From: Flavobacteriaceae bacterium UBA5544
GTDB lineage: Bacteria; Bacteroidota; Bacteroidia; Flavobacteriales; Flavobacteriaceae
NCBI GenBank assembly: GCA_002426755.1
Contig: DINI01000030.1
Coordinates: 19,028-44,483, forward strand
Reading direction: 5' to 3'
Length of the DNA: 25,456 bases
Below, in pieces: positions 7,452 to 15,190 of this stretch (the first letter of the stretch is position 1; each line of letters starts with the position of its first letter). The notes beneath the pieces are model-generated. The model did not search any database and was not told where the DNA came from. It saw only the letters and a program-made list of their open reading frames with translations. Both the position numbers and the translations under genes were made by a program.

Positions 7452-9123
7452 TTTTATTTAAAATCATTTGAAGTATTAAAGCTATGAAAATAACTAGTAT
7501 GCATCCAAATAAGTTTAACCATAAATAGGGCATCCAGTCAAACCACCATCCATAGATGACAATAGCTTGAGTAATCAATGCGGCAATGAATACAGCATTG
7601 CCTTTGACCATTTTAAAGAAAAACGCCAATAGAAAAATACCGAGGACATTGCCATAGAATATAGACCCAATAATATTAACCAATTGAATTAAATTGTCAG
7701 CCAAATAAGCAACACAGGCAATAATGATGGCGAGAATGCCCCAGCCCAACGTGAACCATTTTGTAGCTTTTACGTAGTACATGTCGTTTTCTTCTCTAAC
7801 AAAGTTACGCTTATATAAATCCAAGGATGTTGTTGATGCCAGTGCGTTCAATTCACTTGCGGTACTCGACATGGCAGCACTTAATATCACAGCAAGTAAT
7901 AGGCCAATCAACCCACGAGGGAGATTGTTCAAAATAAAATGGATGAATACGTAATCTTTGTCATTGGTCTCAACAGTTCTGTTTTGCTCGTCCGCAGCTT
8001 TCTGAATCAATATTTTGGCAGCTTTACGGTTGGTTCTATCAGCATCATTTGCTGATTGAATGGCTTGTGTATAGTCTTCATTTTGATTGTTGGCAAACTT
8101 TTGAATCACCAGTTGTTTTTCATCAAAAATAAGCTGCTGCTGTTCTTGAAGCGATTTATATTCATCTACATATGATGAATTTAAAATCACATTATCAGCT
8201 GCAGGATTAAAGTTAATAGGTGATGCATTGAACTGGTAGAACACAAAGACCATCACACCAACCAATAGGATAAAAAACTGCATTGGGACTTTCAATAGCC
8301 CGTTGAAAATTAATCCCATCTGCATTTCTTTCATGGATTTTCCAGAGAGATAACGTTGCACTTGGCTTTGGTCGGTACCGAAGTAGGAGAGTGCCAAGAA
8401 GGTTCCACCAATTAGCCCTGTCCAGATGGTATATCTGTTTTCTAAATTGAAATCAAAATTCAGAATATCCATTTTCCCACTGGCACCAGCAATGTCGAGC
8501 GCTTTGGTAAATGTGATATCGGCAGGCAAATAACTGATGATGATAAAAAAGGCAATGAACATTCCGGCAAAAATGACTGCCATTTGATACTTCTGCGTGA
8601 CATTTACCGCTTTGGTGCCTCCCGAAACTGTATAGATAATGACCAGAATCCCAATGATAATATTAAGATAAGTAAGATTCCAGCCCAAAACCGCCGATAG
8701 AATAATGGCAGGGGCGTAAATGGTAATCCCTGCTGCCAAACCTCTTTGAATCAAAAATAAAATAGCAGTAAGACTTCTCGTTTTTAAGTCGAATCGATTC
8801 TCGAGAAACTCATAAGCCGTATAGACTTTTAAACGATAGTAAATTGGGATAAATACCATACAAATCACAATCATCGCAATCGGTACACCAAAATAGAATT
8901 GCACAAATCCCATCCCATCATGGAAAGCTTGCCCAGGAGTGGATAAAAAGGTGATGGCGCTTGCTTGTGTAGCCATGACGGATAAACCTATGGTCCACCA
9001 CTTGGAACTGTTTCCACCCCGCACGTAATCTTGAACATCTTTACTTCCACGTGTTTTTAATGTACCATAAATAACGATGGTCAGTAGGGTTCCGATAAGT
9101 ACAATCCAATCTAAAATTTGCAT
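7432..9123 (-). CDS. Sodium:solute symporter (SSS family) with a large extra loop
   Basis: Integral membrane protein of 563 residues in the SSS/SLC5 family (Na+-driven uptake). Family features: SVMATQASAITFLSTPG (48-64, first core helix), IYTVSGGTKAV (163-173), DQSQVQRYLS (251-260, SSS signature region) and ILSAAMSSTASELNALAS (about 410-428, sodium-site helix). About 13 hydrophobic spans are seen. An insertion of roughly 95 polar residues (about 300-395), rich in Gln, Asn, Lys and Ala and probably a helical hairpin, separates two core helices. Start ATG at 9123-9121 lies 3 nt after the stop of a 36-residue membrane protein, and its end overlaps the oxidoreductase gene. Context suggests import of a product made by the upstream PIG-L deacetylase. 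Confidence 0.9.
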   Translation of the reverse strand: MQILDWIVLIGTLLTIVIYGTLKTRGSKDVQDYVRGGNSSKWWTIGLSVMATQASAITFLSTPGQAFHDGMGFVQFYFGVPIAMIVICMVFIPIYYRLKVYTAYEFLENRFDLKTRSLTAILFLIQRGLAAGITIYAPAIILSAVLGWNLTYLNIIIGILVIIYTVSGGTKAVNVTQKYQMAVIFAGMFIAFFIIISYLPADITFTKALDIAGASGKMDILNFDFNLENRYTIWTGLIGGTFLALSYFGTDQSQVQRYLSGKSMKEMQMGLIFNGLLKVPMQFFILLVGVMVFVFYQFNASPINFNPAADNVILNSSYVDEYKSLQEQQQLIFDEKQLVIQKFANNQNEDYTQAIQSANDADRTNRKAAKILIQKAADEQNRTVETNDKDYVFIHFILNNLPRGLIGLLLAVILSAAMSSTASELNALASTTSLDLYKRNFVREENDMYYVKATKWFTLGWGILAIIIACVAYLADNLIQLVNIIGSIFYGNVLGIFLLAFFFKMVKGNAVFIAALITQAIVIYGWWFDWMPYLWLNLFGCILVIFIALILQMILNKNETSRA

Positions 9124-9126
9124 GGT

Positions 9127-9237
9127 TTAGAAGGATTTCATAATAATGTAAAACAAAATAATGTACAGCGCATTAGCGACAAGCACTAATGAGTAGAGCT
9201 TTAACCATGGTTGTTTCTGTTTTGTAGCATCGCTCAT
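9127..9237 (-). CDS. Single-span membrane microprotein, 36 residues, ahead of the symporter
   Basis: ORF from ATG at 9237-9235 to TAA at 9129-9127. It has a charged, polar N-terminus (MSDATKQKQPWLKLYS), one hydrophobic helix from about residue 16 to 33 (LVLVANALYIILFYIIM) and a short KSF tail. It starts 3 nt after the PIG-L stop and ends 3 nt before the symporter ATG, filling the gap exactly, which strongly supports a translated gene. Small membrane partners next to SSS transporters are known elsewhere (YjcH/DUF485 with ActP, YhdT/DUF997 with PanF), but this one is shorter and I cannot place it in those families. Inferred role: assembly or regulation of the symporter. Confidence 0.75.
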   Translation of the reverse strand: MSDATKQKQPWLKLYSLVLVANALYIILFYIIMKSF

Positions 9238-9240
9238 GGT

Positions 9241-11766
9241 TTAGTCGTTTAGCTTTTTATCTGTTTTGATATTGTCTTTACCAATAGAAAGCATGTTTGC
9301 GAACAATCGATAAGCTCCAGAAACACCTTCTGGAAATTCTCTAAAAAAACTTAAGCCTGTATAGATATAATTACCTTTCCCATATTTGGCGACCAATAAA
9401 CTCCCTTCTTTCGGTGTCTCATCTTTATCGTGCATGGAAAGCATCGGTGTGAATTCTTTTCCCCATTTGTCGGGAAAATATAGTCCACGTTCCTGTGTCC
9501 AGCCCTCAAAGTCTTTTTGGGTGATTTTATTTGGGTAATTCATCAACTCGTGGTCGGGGTTTAAAAACTGGACTTCGGCATTTTCGTCCGTCACCCTATC
9601 TCTCGACAGTTCTAATTCATAAGGCGCCAAGTTGTCCATAACCAAACCACGACTCGTATTGTACTGCACGATGAGGTTGCCTCCTTGTTTAACAAAATCC
9701 ATTAATTGGTCTTGTTTGTATTTTAAGGCGTCCACTGTGTTGTACGCTCTAATTCCAACTACCACGGCATCAAAATGGCTTAAGGTTTCTGAAGTAATGT
9801 TTTCTGGCTTAAGTATGGCAACATTATAGCCGATTTGCTTTAAGCTTTCCGGAACAACATCACCAGCACCTTCGATGTAGCCAATGTTTTCGCCTCTCTT
9901 TTTGATATCCAAACGAACTACTTTACTTTCGCTAGGTAATAAAACAGTTTGAAATGGGATGTGATCATAATCGATTTCGACCAGTTCCTTGGTATAAACC
10001 TCGGTACCCACATGTACCATCGGGGAGATTAAACCTTCGCTTTGCTCTTTAGGCGGAATTATTGTAAAAATCACTGTTTGTTCTTCCCCTTTATGCTTGA
10101 TTTCTATCATTTGTTTTTCAGGATAGACGGACCAATTTTTTGGATGTGCAATTTGTACGAAGCCTTCCAGATTGTCACGACCTGCCTTAACAACGACTGA
10201 TACATCTTTTTGTTTGTCTGTTTCAAAAATGATGACTTTTTCAGACACCTTTGCCGAAACTTCAGGAACAATTTCAAAGGGTTTATATACTTCGCCTTTT
10301 ACTGGGTCGTTGGTTTTATAGACAATTGGTTTTGTAAAAGAAATTGACTCACCATTGATCATCAAATTGAAAGTTGCGGTTGTCTTACGTGGGGTTTCTG
10401 GTAACCCAATCAATCGTTGGTCATCCACTTTATACATTCCCAATGTTCCTTTTTCGTTCAACCAATAGGGTGTGGAATAGGCTTCTTTTGAAGAGATCAT
10501 AAATTCAGATTCAAAACGTTGGGAATTGTTTTGTTTTAAATCAATGCTTTTTTCAATGGAAGCACCATCGGAGAAAGACACAGAATTTAGTGTCATATTT
10601 TGTGGGCTTCTATTGATGGCTTCCAATTTTAATTGCACTTTGCTGTTTGGAGTTGCCGTGTTTGAGTCGGAAGCAACTTCTAGATACAATCCAGAGCAGG
10701 CTGCAATGACATTTTTGATATCTTCCAGTTTGATGGACTTCCAATGTTGATCCTCTAATTTTGAAATCAATTTATAAGCCTTTATCAACTCTGATATCGA
10801 AGCTGAAGGATTTTTAAAATCATAATTGTCTTGAACATTTTTCAGAATTTCGCCAATAGCTTTGCCACCTTTCACACGATTCCAAGAAGTATCAATGCCT
10901 TCGAAAATATTCGTTTTATCTTTTGGCAAATCGCCATTGATAAGTTCGATGTATTCCGTTTCGCTACCACGACTTCCTGTATTTCCAAAACCTTGCGATT
11001 TGTGTGAACTTCTGCTCAAAGCTGCAATTTCGCTATTGGATAAACCTAGTGACGGGTAATAACTCCCTACTTCTAAACTGAATAAATTTGTTTTATCAGC
11101 GGCATCAAATTTTTCTTGGCTGCCATAGAACCACCAAGAGGTATTGAAAAATTGACGTTTTGGTTGCCAAACACTCACCTCTTTTAGTTGGTTAGGATAT
11201 TTTGTTTTATCACCAGCCAAATCAAAAGCTTCAACACTCAACATCGCCGAACTGGTGTGGTGACCATGGGTTGAACCTGGACTTCGATGGTCAAAACGGT
11301 TGATGATGACATCTGGTTGAAAATTTCTTATTGCCCAAACGACGTCACTCAATACCTCATTTTTATTCCATATTGCCAAAGTTTCATCAGGATGTTTCGA
11401 ATAGCCAAAATCATTGGCGCGCGTAAAACGTTGTTCACCAGCATCGATACGACGGGCCGCCAAGAGCTCTTGCGTTCTTATCACTCCCAATAATTCCCTT
11501 AATTCTGGACCCACTAAATTCTGCCCACCATCACCACGTGTCAAGGACAAATAAGCCGTTCTGGCTTTGACGTCATTTGCCATATAGGAAATGAGTCGAG
11601 TGTTTTCATCATCAGGATGTGCTGCAACATACAAAACCGATCCAAGAAAATTGAGTTTTTCAATGGATTCATAGATTTCGGATGCTGTTGGTTTTTTGGG
11701 TTGTTGCGCTTGGGTTGAAAAGCAAAAGAATAGTGTGATTAAAAGTAACGAGTAATGTTTAAGCAT
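9241..11766 (-). CDS. Secreted PIG-L family deacetylase with C-terminal GATase-like domain
   Basis: Protein of 841 residues. A Sec signal peptide (MLKHYSLLLITLFFCFSTQAQ, cut near residue 20) sends it to the periplasm or surface. The PIG-L/LmbE zinc deacetylase domain covers about 40-290: AHPDDE (49-54) supplies metal and catalytic residues and HGHH (167-170) the third zinc ligand. The middle (about 360-600) is beta-rich, probably Ig-like. Residues about 625-835 (GYIEGAGDVVPESL, FDAVVVGIRAYNT, GGNLIVQYNTS) resemble a ThuA/class I glutamine amidotransferase-like Rossmann fold. The family removes N-acetyl groups from GlcNAc-type substrates; here the substrate is unknown. First gene of the operon PIG-L - microprotein - symporter - oxidoreductase, with its own -7 element. 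Confidence 0.9.
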   Translation of the reverse strand: MLKHYSLLLITLFFCFSTQAQQPKKPTASEIYESIEKLNFLGSVLYVAAHPDDENTRLISYMANDVKARTAYLSLTRGDGGQNLVGPELRELLGVIRTQELLAARRIDAGEQRFTRANDFGYSKHPDETLAIWNKNEVLSDVVWAIRNFQPDVIINRFDHRSPGSTHGHHTSSAMLSVEAFDLAGDKTKYPNQLKEVSVWQPKRQFFNTSWWFYGSQEKFDAADKTNLFSLEVGSYYPSLGLSNSEIAALSRSSHKSQGFGNTGSRGSETEYIELINGDLPKDKTNIFEGIDTSWNRVKGGKAIGEILKNVQDNYDFKNPSASISELIKAYKLISKLEDQHWKSIKLEDIKNVIAACSGLYLEVASDSNTATPNSKVQLKLEAINRSPQNMTLNSVSFSDGASIEKSIDLKQNNSQRFESEFMISSKEAYSTPYWLNEKGTLGMYKVDDQRLIGLPETPRKTTATFNLMINGESISFTKPIVYKTNDPVKGEVYKPFEIVPEVSAKVSEKVIIFETDKQKDVSVVVKAGRDNLEGFVQIAHPKNWSVYPEKQMIEIKHKGEEQTVIFTIIPPKEQSEGLISPMVHVGTEVYTKELVEIDYDHIPFQTVLLPSESKVVRLDIKKRGENIGYIEGAGDVVPESLKQIGYNVAILKPENITSETLSHFDAVVVGIRAYNTVDALKYKQDQLMDFVKQGGNLIVQYNTSRGLVMDNLAPYELELSRDRVTDENAEVQFLNPDHELMNYPNKITQKDFEGWTQERGLYFPDKWGKEFTPMLSMHDKDETPKEGSLLVAKYGKGNYIYTGLSFFREFPEGVSGAYRLFANMLSIGKDNIKTDKKLND

Positions 11767-11791
11767 GATAAGGTTCGATTGGCTTTAGCTT

Positions 11792-11799
11792 CAAATATA
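11792..11799 (-). promoter_or_regulatory. -7 promoter element of the PIG-L operon
   Basis: TATATTTG on the minus strand is a perfect TAnnTTTG match, 25 nt upstream of the PIG-L ATG. The nearest TTG upstream is only 15 nt away, shorter than usual, and lies in the loop of the MscS terminator hairpin. Confidence 0.6.
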
Positions 11800-11828
11800 A
11801 AAAAGAAACCAGCGCAAGGGCTGGTTTT
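11799..11828 (-). terminator. Rho-independent terminator after the MscS gene
   Basis: Arms AAACCAGC (11806-11813) and GCTGGTTT (11820-11827) pair perfectly over a 6-nt loop. Read on the minus strand the hairpin is followed by C and a run of six T. It ends the long minus-strand block and abuts the promoter of the PIG-L operon. Confidence 0.85.
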
Positions 11829-11847
11829 AATGTTTATTTAACGTTGA

Positions 11848-12390
11848 TTAAATCAAATCCGTGCCATCTTCAAACAACTCATCAATGGCATCTTTTTGTA
11901 TCAATGTTACCGCTTTTTGAAGCATCAAATTATTTGGATAGGTCACCAAATCATTGTTGTCTAAACGCAGATGCAGCTGAAAGGCACGAATATCTTCAAT
12001 AATGCCTTCAATCGGAAAATCTTTATCATGAATCTGAATTTTATCACCCACTTTATAAGGGAATGAGAAGAACATGATAATCCCGGAGGTAATGTTGCTC
12101 AAAATGGACCAAATCGCAAATAATCCAATTCCGATAACGGCAAAAATTGAAGAAAAAACAAGCGCTAAATCCTTAACATGTGTTCCAAAAATAAAAGGCA
12201 CAATCAGCAACGCAAGAATAAATAGCGATACCGACACATAGCGATTCATCAAATGGATACGAGCCAGATTGATGCCCTGTCGCCTTGAGATTTTTGTGAT
12301 AAGTGCTACGAGAATATATCTAATCACCAATAAGAACAACAACAAAAAACCTGTAGAGATAAGCTCAAATTGATATTTTTCAAAAAACAT
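11848..12390 (-). CDS. Small MscS-type mechanosensitive channel protein
   Basis: Protein of 180 residues, near the minimum for MscS-like channels. Three hydrophobic spans (about 9-28, 50-70, 75-100) precede the conserved pore/beta junction: AIWSILSNITSGIIMFF, FPYKVGDKIQIHD and VTYPNN. The pore helix lacks the Ala/Gly-rich pattern of E. coli MscS, and the C-terminal alpha/beta domain is absent. Start: a frame continues up to a TTG at 12447, but a promoter (12447-12415) spans that codon and its expected start site lies downstream, so ATG at 12390-12388 (MFFEKYQF) is chosen. Expected role: release of solutes on osmotic downshock. It is the last gene before a strong terminator. Confidence 0.85.
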   Translation of the reverse strand: MFFEKYQFELISTGFLLLFLLVIRYILVALITKISRRQGINLARIHLMNRYVSVSLFILALLIVPFIFGTHVKDLALVFSSIFAVIGIGLFAIWSILSNITSGIIMFFSFPYKVGDKIQIHDKDFPIEGIIEDIRAFQLHLRLDNNDLVTYPNNLMLQKAVTLIQKDAIDELFEDGTDLI

Positions 12391-12414
12391 AATCAGTGTT
12401 TGATAAATGAAATG

Positions 12415-12447
12415 CAAAGATACATTAGAAAAAGGATTCGGCTTCAA
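12415..12447 (-). promoter_or_regulatory. Promoter of the MscS gene (TTG-N22-TATCTTTG)
   Basis: On the minus strand TTG (12447-12445) is followed after 22 nt by TATCTTTG (12422-12415), a perfect TAnnTTTG. The -33 part overlaps the end of the upstream lipoprotein gene. Transcription would begin near 12408, leaving a leader of about 18 nt before ATG 12390, which excludes the longer TTG start. Confidence 0.65.
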
Positions 12448-13373
12448 TCCAATTCTAAAGTTTGTCTTAAATTATTATCAGCATTAGAGTTCTTGTTCCA
12501 ATAATCCGATTTGATGGTTTTGAGCCTGGTGGCTTTAGTGGTCAATTTTTTTGCTTTCTCTCCAAAACCACTAATAAATGATTCTTCCCAGCCTTGTATG
12601 TCATAAGGAAATTGCGGATTGAAATGAATGGTCAGGCTTCTGTCCAGTTGAGGATAAGTAATCGAATAGGAATTCTCTGTTAATTCGGCGGTTGCAGAAT
12701 AAGCTTTAAGTGGCACATGTCTCAAGCGTAAAAATTCTAAAGAAGGAATGACTTCAATGGTTCCTGTTGGTAAGGATTTCGGGTCAATCCTTAATTGTGT
12801 CCATAATTCATTTTCCAAAATGGATTTGCTTAAACTAAAATCTTCATCAGCTTCACCTTCAAAATAGGAATGTGAAGTCACTTCAAACTCCGTACGATTG
12901 TTGAGTTGCGTATAGACGTGTCCACACCATTCTTGCACAGAGCAGGAAATCTTCAGAGCATGTTGATTATTTTCTAACGGATAAAATGTACTCTGCATGA
13001 TGGAATATGGATATATGCCCGTTGTGAACTGTTTAGTTGTGTTCAATTTTAATACAGGAATATTTGATGGCTGATTTTTATCAGCCTTTACCTGTTCGTC
13101 ACGCAAAAAAGGCTCGGTGACAAACACCAAAACAGCGGTACCATCTCGCATTTCACCATACCTGGCTTGCTCTAATTTATAAGAAGTGATTTCGGCTTCG
13201 TTGTTGTACCAATAACTTTTGAATTCTTGAGATAAGGGAGTGGCTTTTTTAAGAGGTTCAATTTCTGTAGTTATCACTTCATTTTCAGCACGGATATCAG
13301 AAGTATTTTTATTTTCTTTACAGGAAATACTCATGACTCCTATAAAAAAAGACAGGATGAACAATTTTTTCAT
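12444..13373 (-). CDS. Putative lipoprotein of unknown function
   Basis: Protein of 309 residues that I cannot assign to a named family. Seen: a lipoprotein signal peptide MKKLFILSFFIGVMSISC with Cys18 in the lipobox, then a mixed alpha/beta soluble body with SYWYNNEAEITSYKL, ARYGEMRDGTAVLVFVTEP, CSVQEWCGHVYTQL and a C-terminal FNPQFPYDIQGWEE. The body has two nearby cysteines (in CSVQEWC) that could form a disulfide. The start at 13373 gives a normal signal peptide; ATG at 13385 (MKINMKK) is equally possible, while the longest frame (from 13427) would overlap the Maf gene. It lies 34 nt after Maf in the same direction. An extracytoplasmic role is inferred. Confidence 0.75.
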   Translation of the reverse strand: MKKLFILSFFIGVMSISCKENKNTSDIRAENEVITTEIEPLKKATPLSQEFKSYWYNNEAEITSYKLEQARYGEMRDGTAVLVFVTEPFLRDEQVKADKNQPSNIPVLKLNTTKQFTTGIYPYSIMQSTFYPLENNQHALKISCSVQEWCGHVYTQLNNRTEFEVTSHSYFEGEADEDFSLSKSILENELWTQLRIDPKSLPTGTIEVIPSLEFLRLRHVPLKAYSATAELTENSYSITYPQLDRSLTIHFNPQFPYDIQGWEESFISGFGEKAKKLTTKATRLKTIKSDYWNKNSNADNNLRQTLELD

Positions 13374-13407
13374 GTTGATTTTCATTTGAATTAAAATTAC
13401 AAAGGCA

Positions 13408-13998
13408 TCACTTGCCAACCATAGCATTTAACGTTTTGTAAACAAGATGTGTAGGTAATCCCATGACGTTAAAATAAGAACCTTCAATTTTAGTCACACC
13501 GATAAGACCAATCCATTCTTGAATACCATAGGCTCCAGCTTTATCAAAGGGTTTGTAGGTATTAATATAATATTGAATTTCTTCAGCAAAAAGTTCTTTG
13601 AAAGTTACTTTAGTAACGGAATTTACGGTTTTTTCAAAATCAATCGTTGTGAAACAAACAGAGGTAATCACTTCATGGGTTGTATTGCTCATGGACTGTA
13701 TCATTCGAAAAGCCTCTTCAGCATTTCTAGGTTTTCCGAGTGCCTTACTATGGTGCCAAACAATCGTATCGCTTGTAATGAGGATTTCATTTGGTTTCAG
13801 ACCATCCTTAAACGGAATGGCTTTCAATTGTGCCAGATAGTCACTGATTTCAAAATGAGTCAATCGAGTGGGATATTCTTCCACCACTGGTTTCAATCGA
13901 ATCTCTACTTCAATCCCCAAATCATTGAAAAACTGCTGGCGACGTGGTGAGCCAGAGGCAAGGATGATTTTGCGGTCTTTGAGTTGTTCGTTGAGCAT
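13408..13998 (-). CDS. maf: Maf-family nucleotide pyrophosphatase
   Basis: Protein of 196 residues. Maf proteins hydrolyse noncanonical or pyrimidine nucleoside triphosphates to monophosphates in the cytoplasm. Seen: ASGSPRR (14-20, phosphate-binding motif), ITSDTIVWH (74-82, with the catalytic Asp), DKAGAYGIQEW (152-162) and GSYFNVMGLP (173-182). The KAGAYGIQ form fits the dTTP/UTP pyrophosphatase (YhdE-like) branch rather than the 7-methyl-GTP branch. Its ATG shares one base with the stop of the upstream UbiA gene (TAATG), so the two are translationally coupled. Order DUF2520 - KdsC-like - UbiA - Maf is usual in flavobacteria. Confidence 0.92.
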   Translation of the reverse strand: MLNEQLKDRKIILASGSPRRQQFFNDLGIEVEIRLKPVVEEYPTRLTHFEISDYLAQLKAIPFKDGLKPNEILITSDTIVWHHSKALGKPRNAEEAFRMIQSMSNTTHEVITSVCFTTIDFEKTVNSVTKVTFKELFAEEIQYYINTYKPFDKAGAYGIQEWIGLIGVTKIEGSYFNVMGLPTHLVYKTLNAMVGK

Positions 13999-14912
13999 TA
14001 TGGTATTAAAATATAGCGATACAGAAGTAGGGACAGCATCCCAAACAACATCACTAATTTAAGGATATTACTGATATGATGAAATTCCTTTTTTGAACCT
14101 GCACTGAACGATTTGATGGTGACATAAAGCAGAGGTGCAACTACCCAAAGAAGAAAGTAGCCAACAGCAATAGGCTGTTTATATAAGTAAGTCATCACAT
14201 AATATACAACACCAAATAGAGGCACAAGCGTCAGACCAAATAACACTTTGGAAGCTCGCTCGCGACCAATGGCAATTGGTAAGGTATTCATCCCGGCTTT
14301 GTAATCCCCATCGATATCTTCCAAGTCTTTGGCAATTTCACGAATTAGATTGATGACAAATGCAAACAAGGCATAATCCAATAAAATCTTAAAAAAGAAC
14401 AATTGTGTCGGTTGATTTTGAGGTGTGATGGCTGGCAATAATTCAAATAAACCCACAATCAGGATACTCATGGCAACTAAAATGGAAACCACAATATTTC
14501 CAATCAAAAGTGTTTGTTTTAAATAGCTTGCATACACATAAAGTAATGCTGAAATAATAACATATAAGGCAAAGAAACCACTTCTGTCAACCAAATTTGA
14601 CAAATAAAATCCAATCAAAATGCCGATGATATTAAAAGCAAAGAATAAATTATAAGATGTTTTTTCGGACACTTTTTTTCCAACAATGACTTTGTTTGGC
14701 CTGTTGACCAAATCGGTGTCCACATCATAAATATCGTTGATAATGTTGCCAGCTGCAGCCAAGCACAACGTGGAAACAATCAACAACGCTATCCCAAACC
14801 AGTTGAACATAATGTCAGCATCAAAAGGTTCCAACAGGGCGTATTTGACCAGCAATTGCACCAAGGCAATCATTAAAAGATTTTTCCAGCGTATGAGGTT
14901 GAGGATGTTCAA
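13998..14912 (-). CDS. UbiA-family prenyltransferase (geranylgeranylglycerol-phosphate geranylgeranyltransferase-like)
   Basis: Integral membrane prenyltransferase of 304 residues with about 8-9 spans. First Asp-rich motif NDIYDVDTD (59-67) and following RPNK; second Asp-rich motif DLEDIDGD (196-203), which bind Mg-prenyl-diphosphate. Flavobacterial members are usually named geranylgeranylglycerol-phosphate geranylgeranyltransferase by resemblance to archaeal lipid enzymes, but their acceptor is not established; a quinone-related acceptor is the alternative. Start: the frame begins with TTG (14912-14910); no ATG exists upstream, and the next ATG (codon 14) would remove the conserved RWKNLL segment, so TTG is likely real. 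Coupled to Maf by a TAATG overlap. Confidence 0.85.
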   Translation of the reverse strand: MNILNLIRWKNLLMIALVQLLVKYALLEPFDADIMFNWFGIALLIVSTLCLAAAGNIINDIYDVDTDLVNRPNKVIVGKKVSEKTSYNLFFAFNIIGILIGFYLSNLVDRSGFFALYVIISALLYVYASYLKQTLLIGNIVVSILVAMSILIVGLFELLPAITPQNQPTQLFFFKILLDYALFAFVINLIREIAKDLEDIDGDYKAGMNTLPIAIGRERASKVLFGLTLVPLFGVVYYVMTYLYKQPIAVGYFLLWVVAPLLYVTIKSFSAGSKKEFHHISNILKLVMLFGMLSLLLYRYILIP

Positions 14913-14956
14913 GGTTGATGGTTGTTTAGTGGTTAAGCAATGAATTCTAAATGTTT

Positions 14957-15154
14957 TTATTTTTTATCAATTCTTTCAATCATAAATAAGGCAAGGCTTA
15001 TTGGCAAAATAAGAAACAAAACTATATTAAGTATATCCATAGGATTGATGCCTTTTTCACCGTCATTGATTAGATATCTGTCTACGGTATAATAAGCTGT
15101 GACAACAATTACAAACACAAGGACAGCAATTAAAAAATACTTGATGGCTTTCAT
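14957..15154 (-). CDS. Small two-span membrane protein, 65 residues
   Basis: Unrecognised protein with two predicted membrane helices: about 5-26 (YFLIAVLVFVIVVTAYY) and 42-58 (ILNIVLFLILPISLALFM), joined by a short polar loop with LINDGEKGINP and ending IERIDKK. Positive residues at both ends suggest both termini are cytoplasmic. It lies 33 nt after the KdsC-like gene and 44 nt before the UbiA gene in the same direction, so it belongs to the block. A perfect -7-like TAATTTTG overlaps the upstream stop codon. No function can be assigned. Confidence 0.7.
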   Translation of the reverse strand: MKAIKYFLIAVLVFVIVVTAYYTVDRYLINDGEKGINPMDILNIVLFLILPISLALFMIERIDKK

Positions 15155-15182
15155 TTATAATTGTTTAGTTGGATACCAACTT

Positions 15183-15190
15183 CAAAATTA
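15183..15190 (-). promoter_or_regulatory. Possible -7 element for the small membrane protein/UbiA/Maf genes
   Basis: TAATTTTG on the minus strand matches TAnnTTTG and overlaps the TAA of the KdsC-like gene. It lies 28 nt before the ATG at 15154. A -33 TTG at usual spacing is not seen (nearest is 14 nt away). A short dyad AGTTGG-ATA-CCAACT (15167-15181) lies between it and the gene. Confidence 0.35.

Noticed and set aside
13519..13950. Plus-strand open frame of 143 codons
   Set aside because: Lies fully antisense to maf, whose catalytic motifs are intact; no leader or partner gene.
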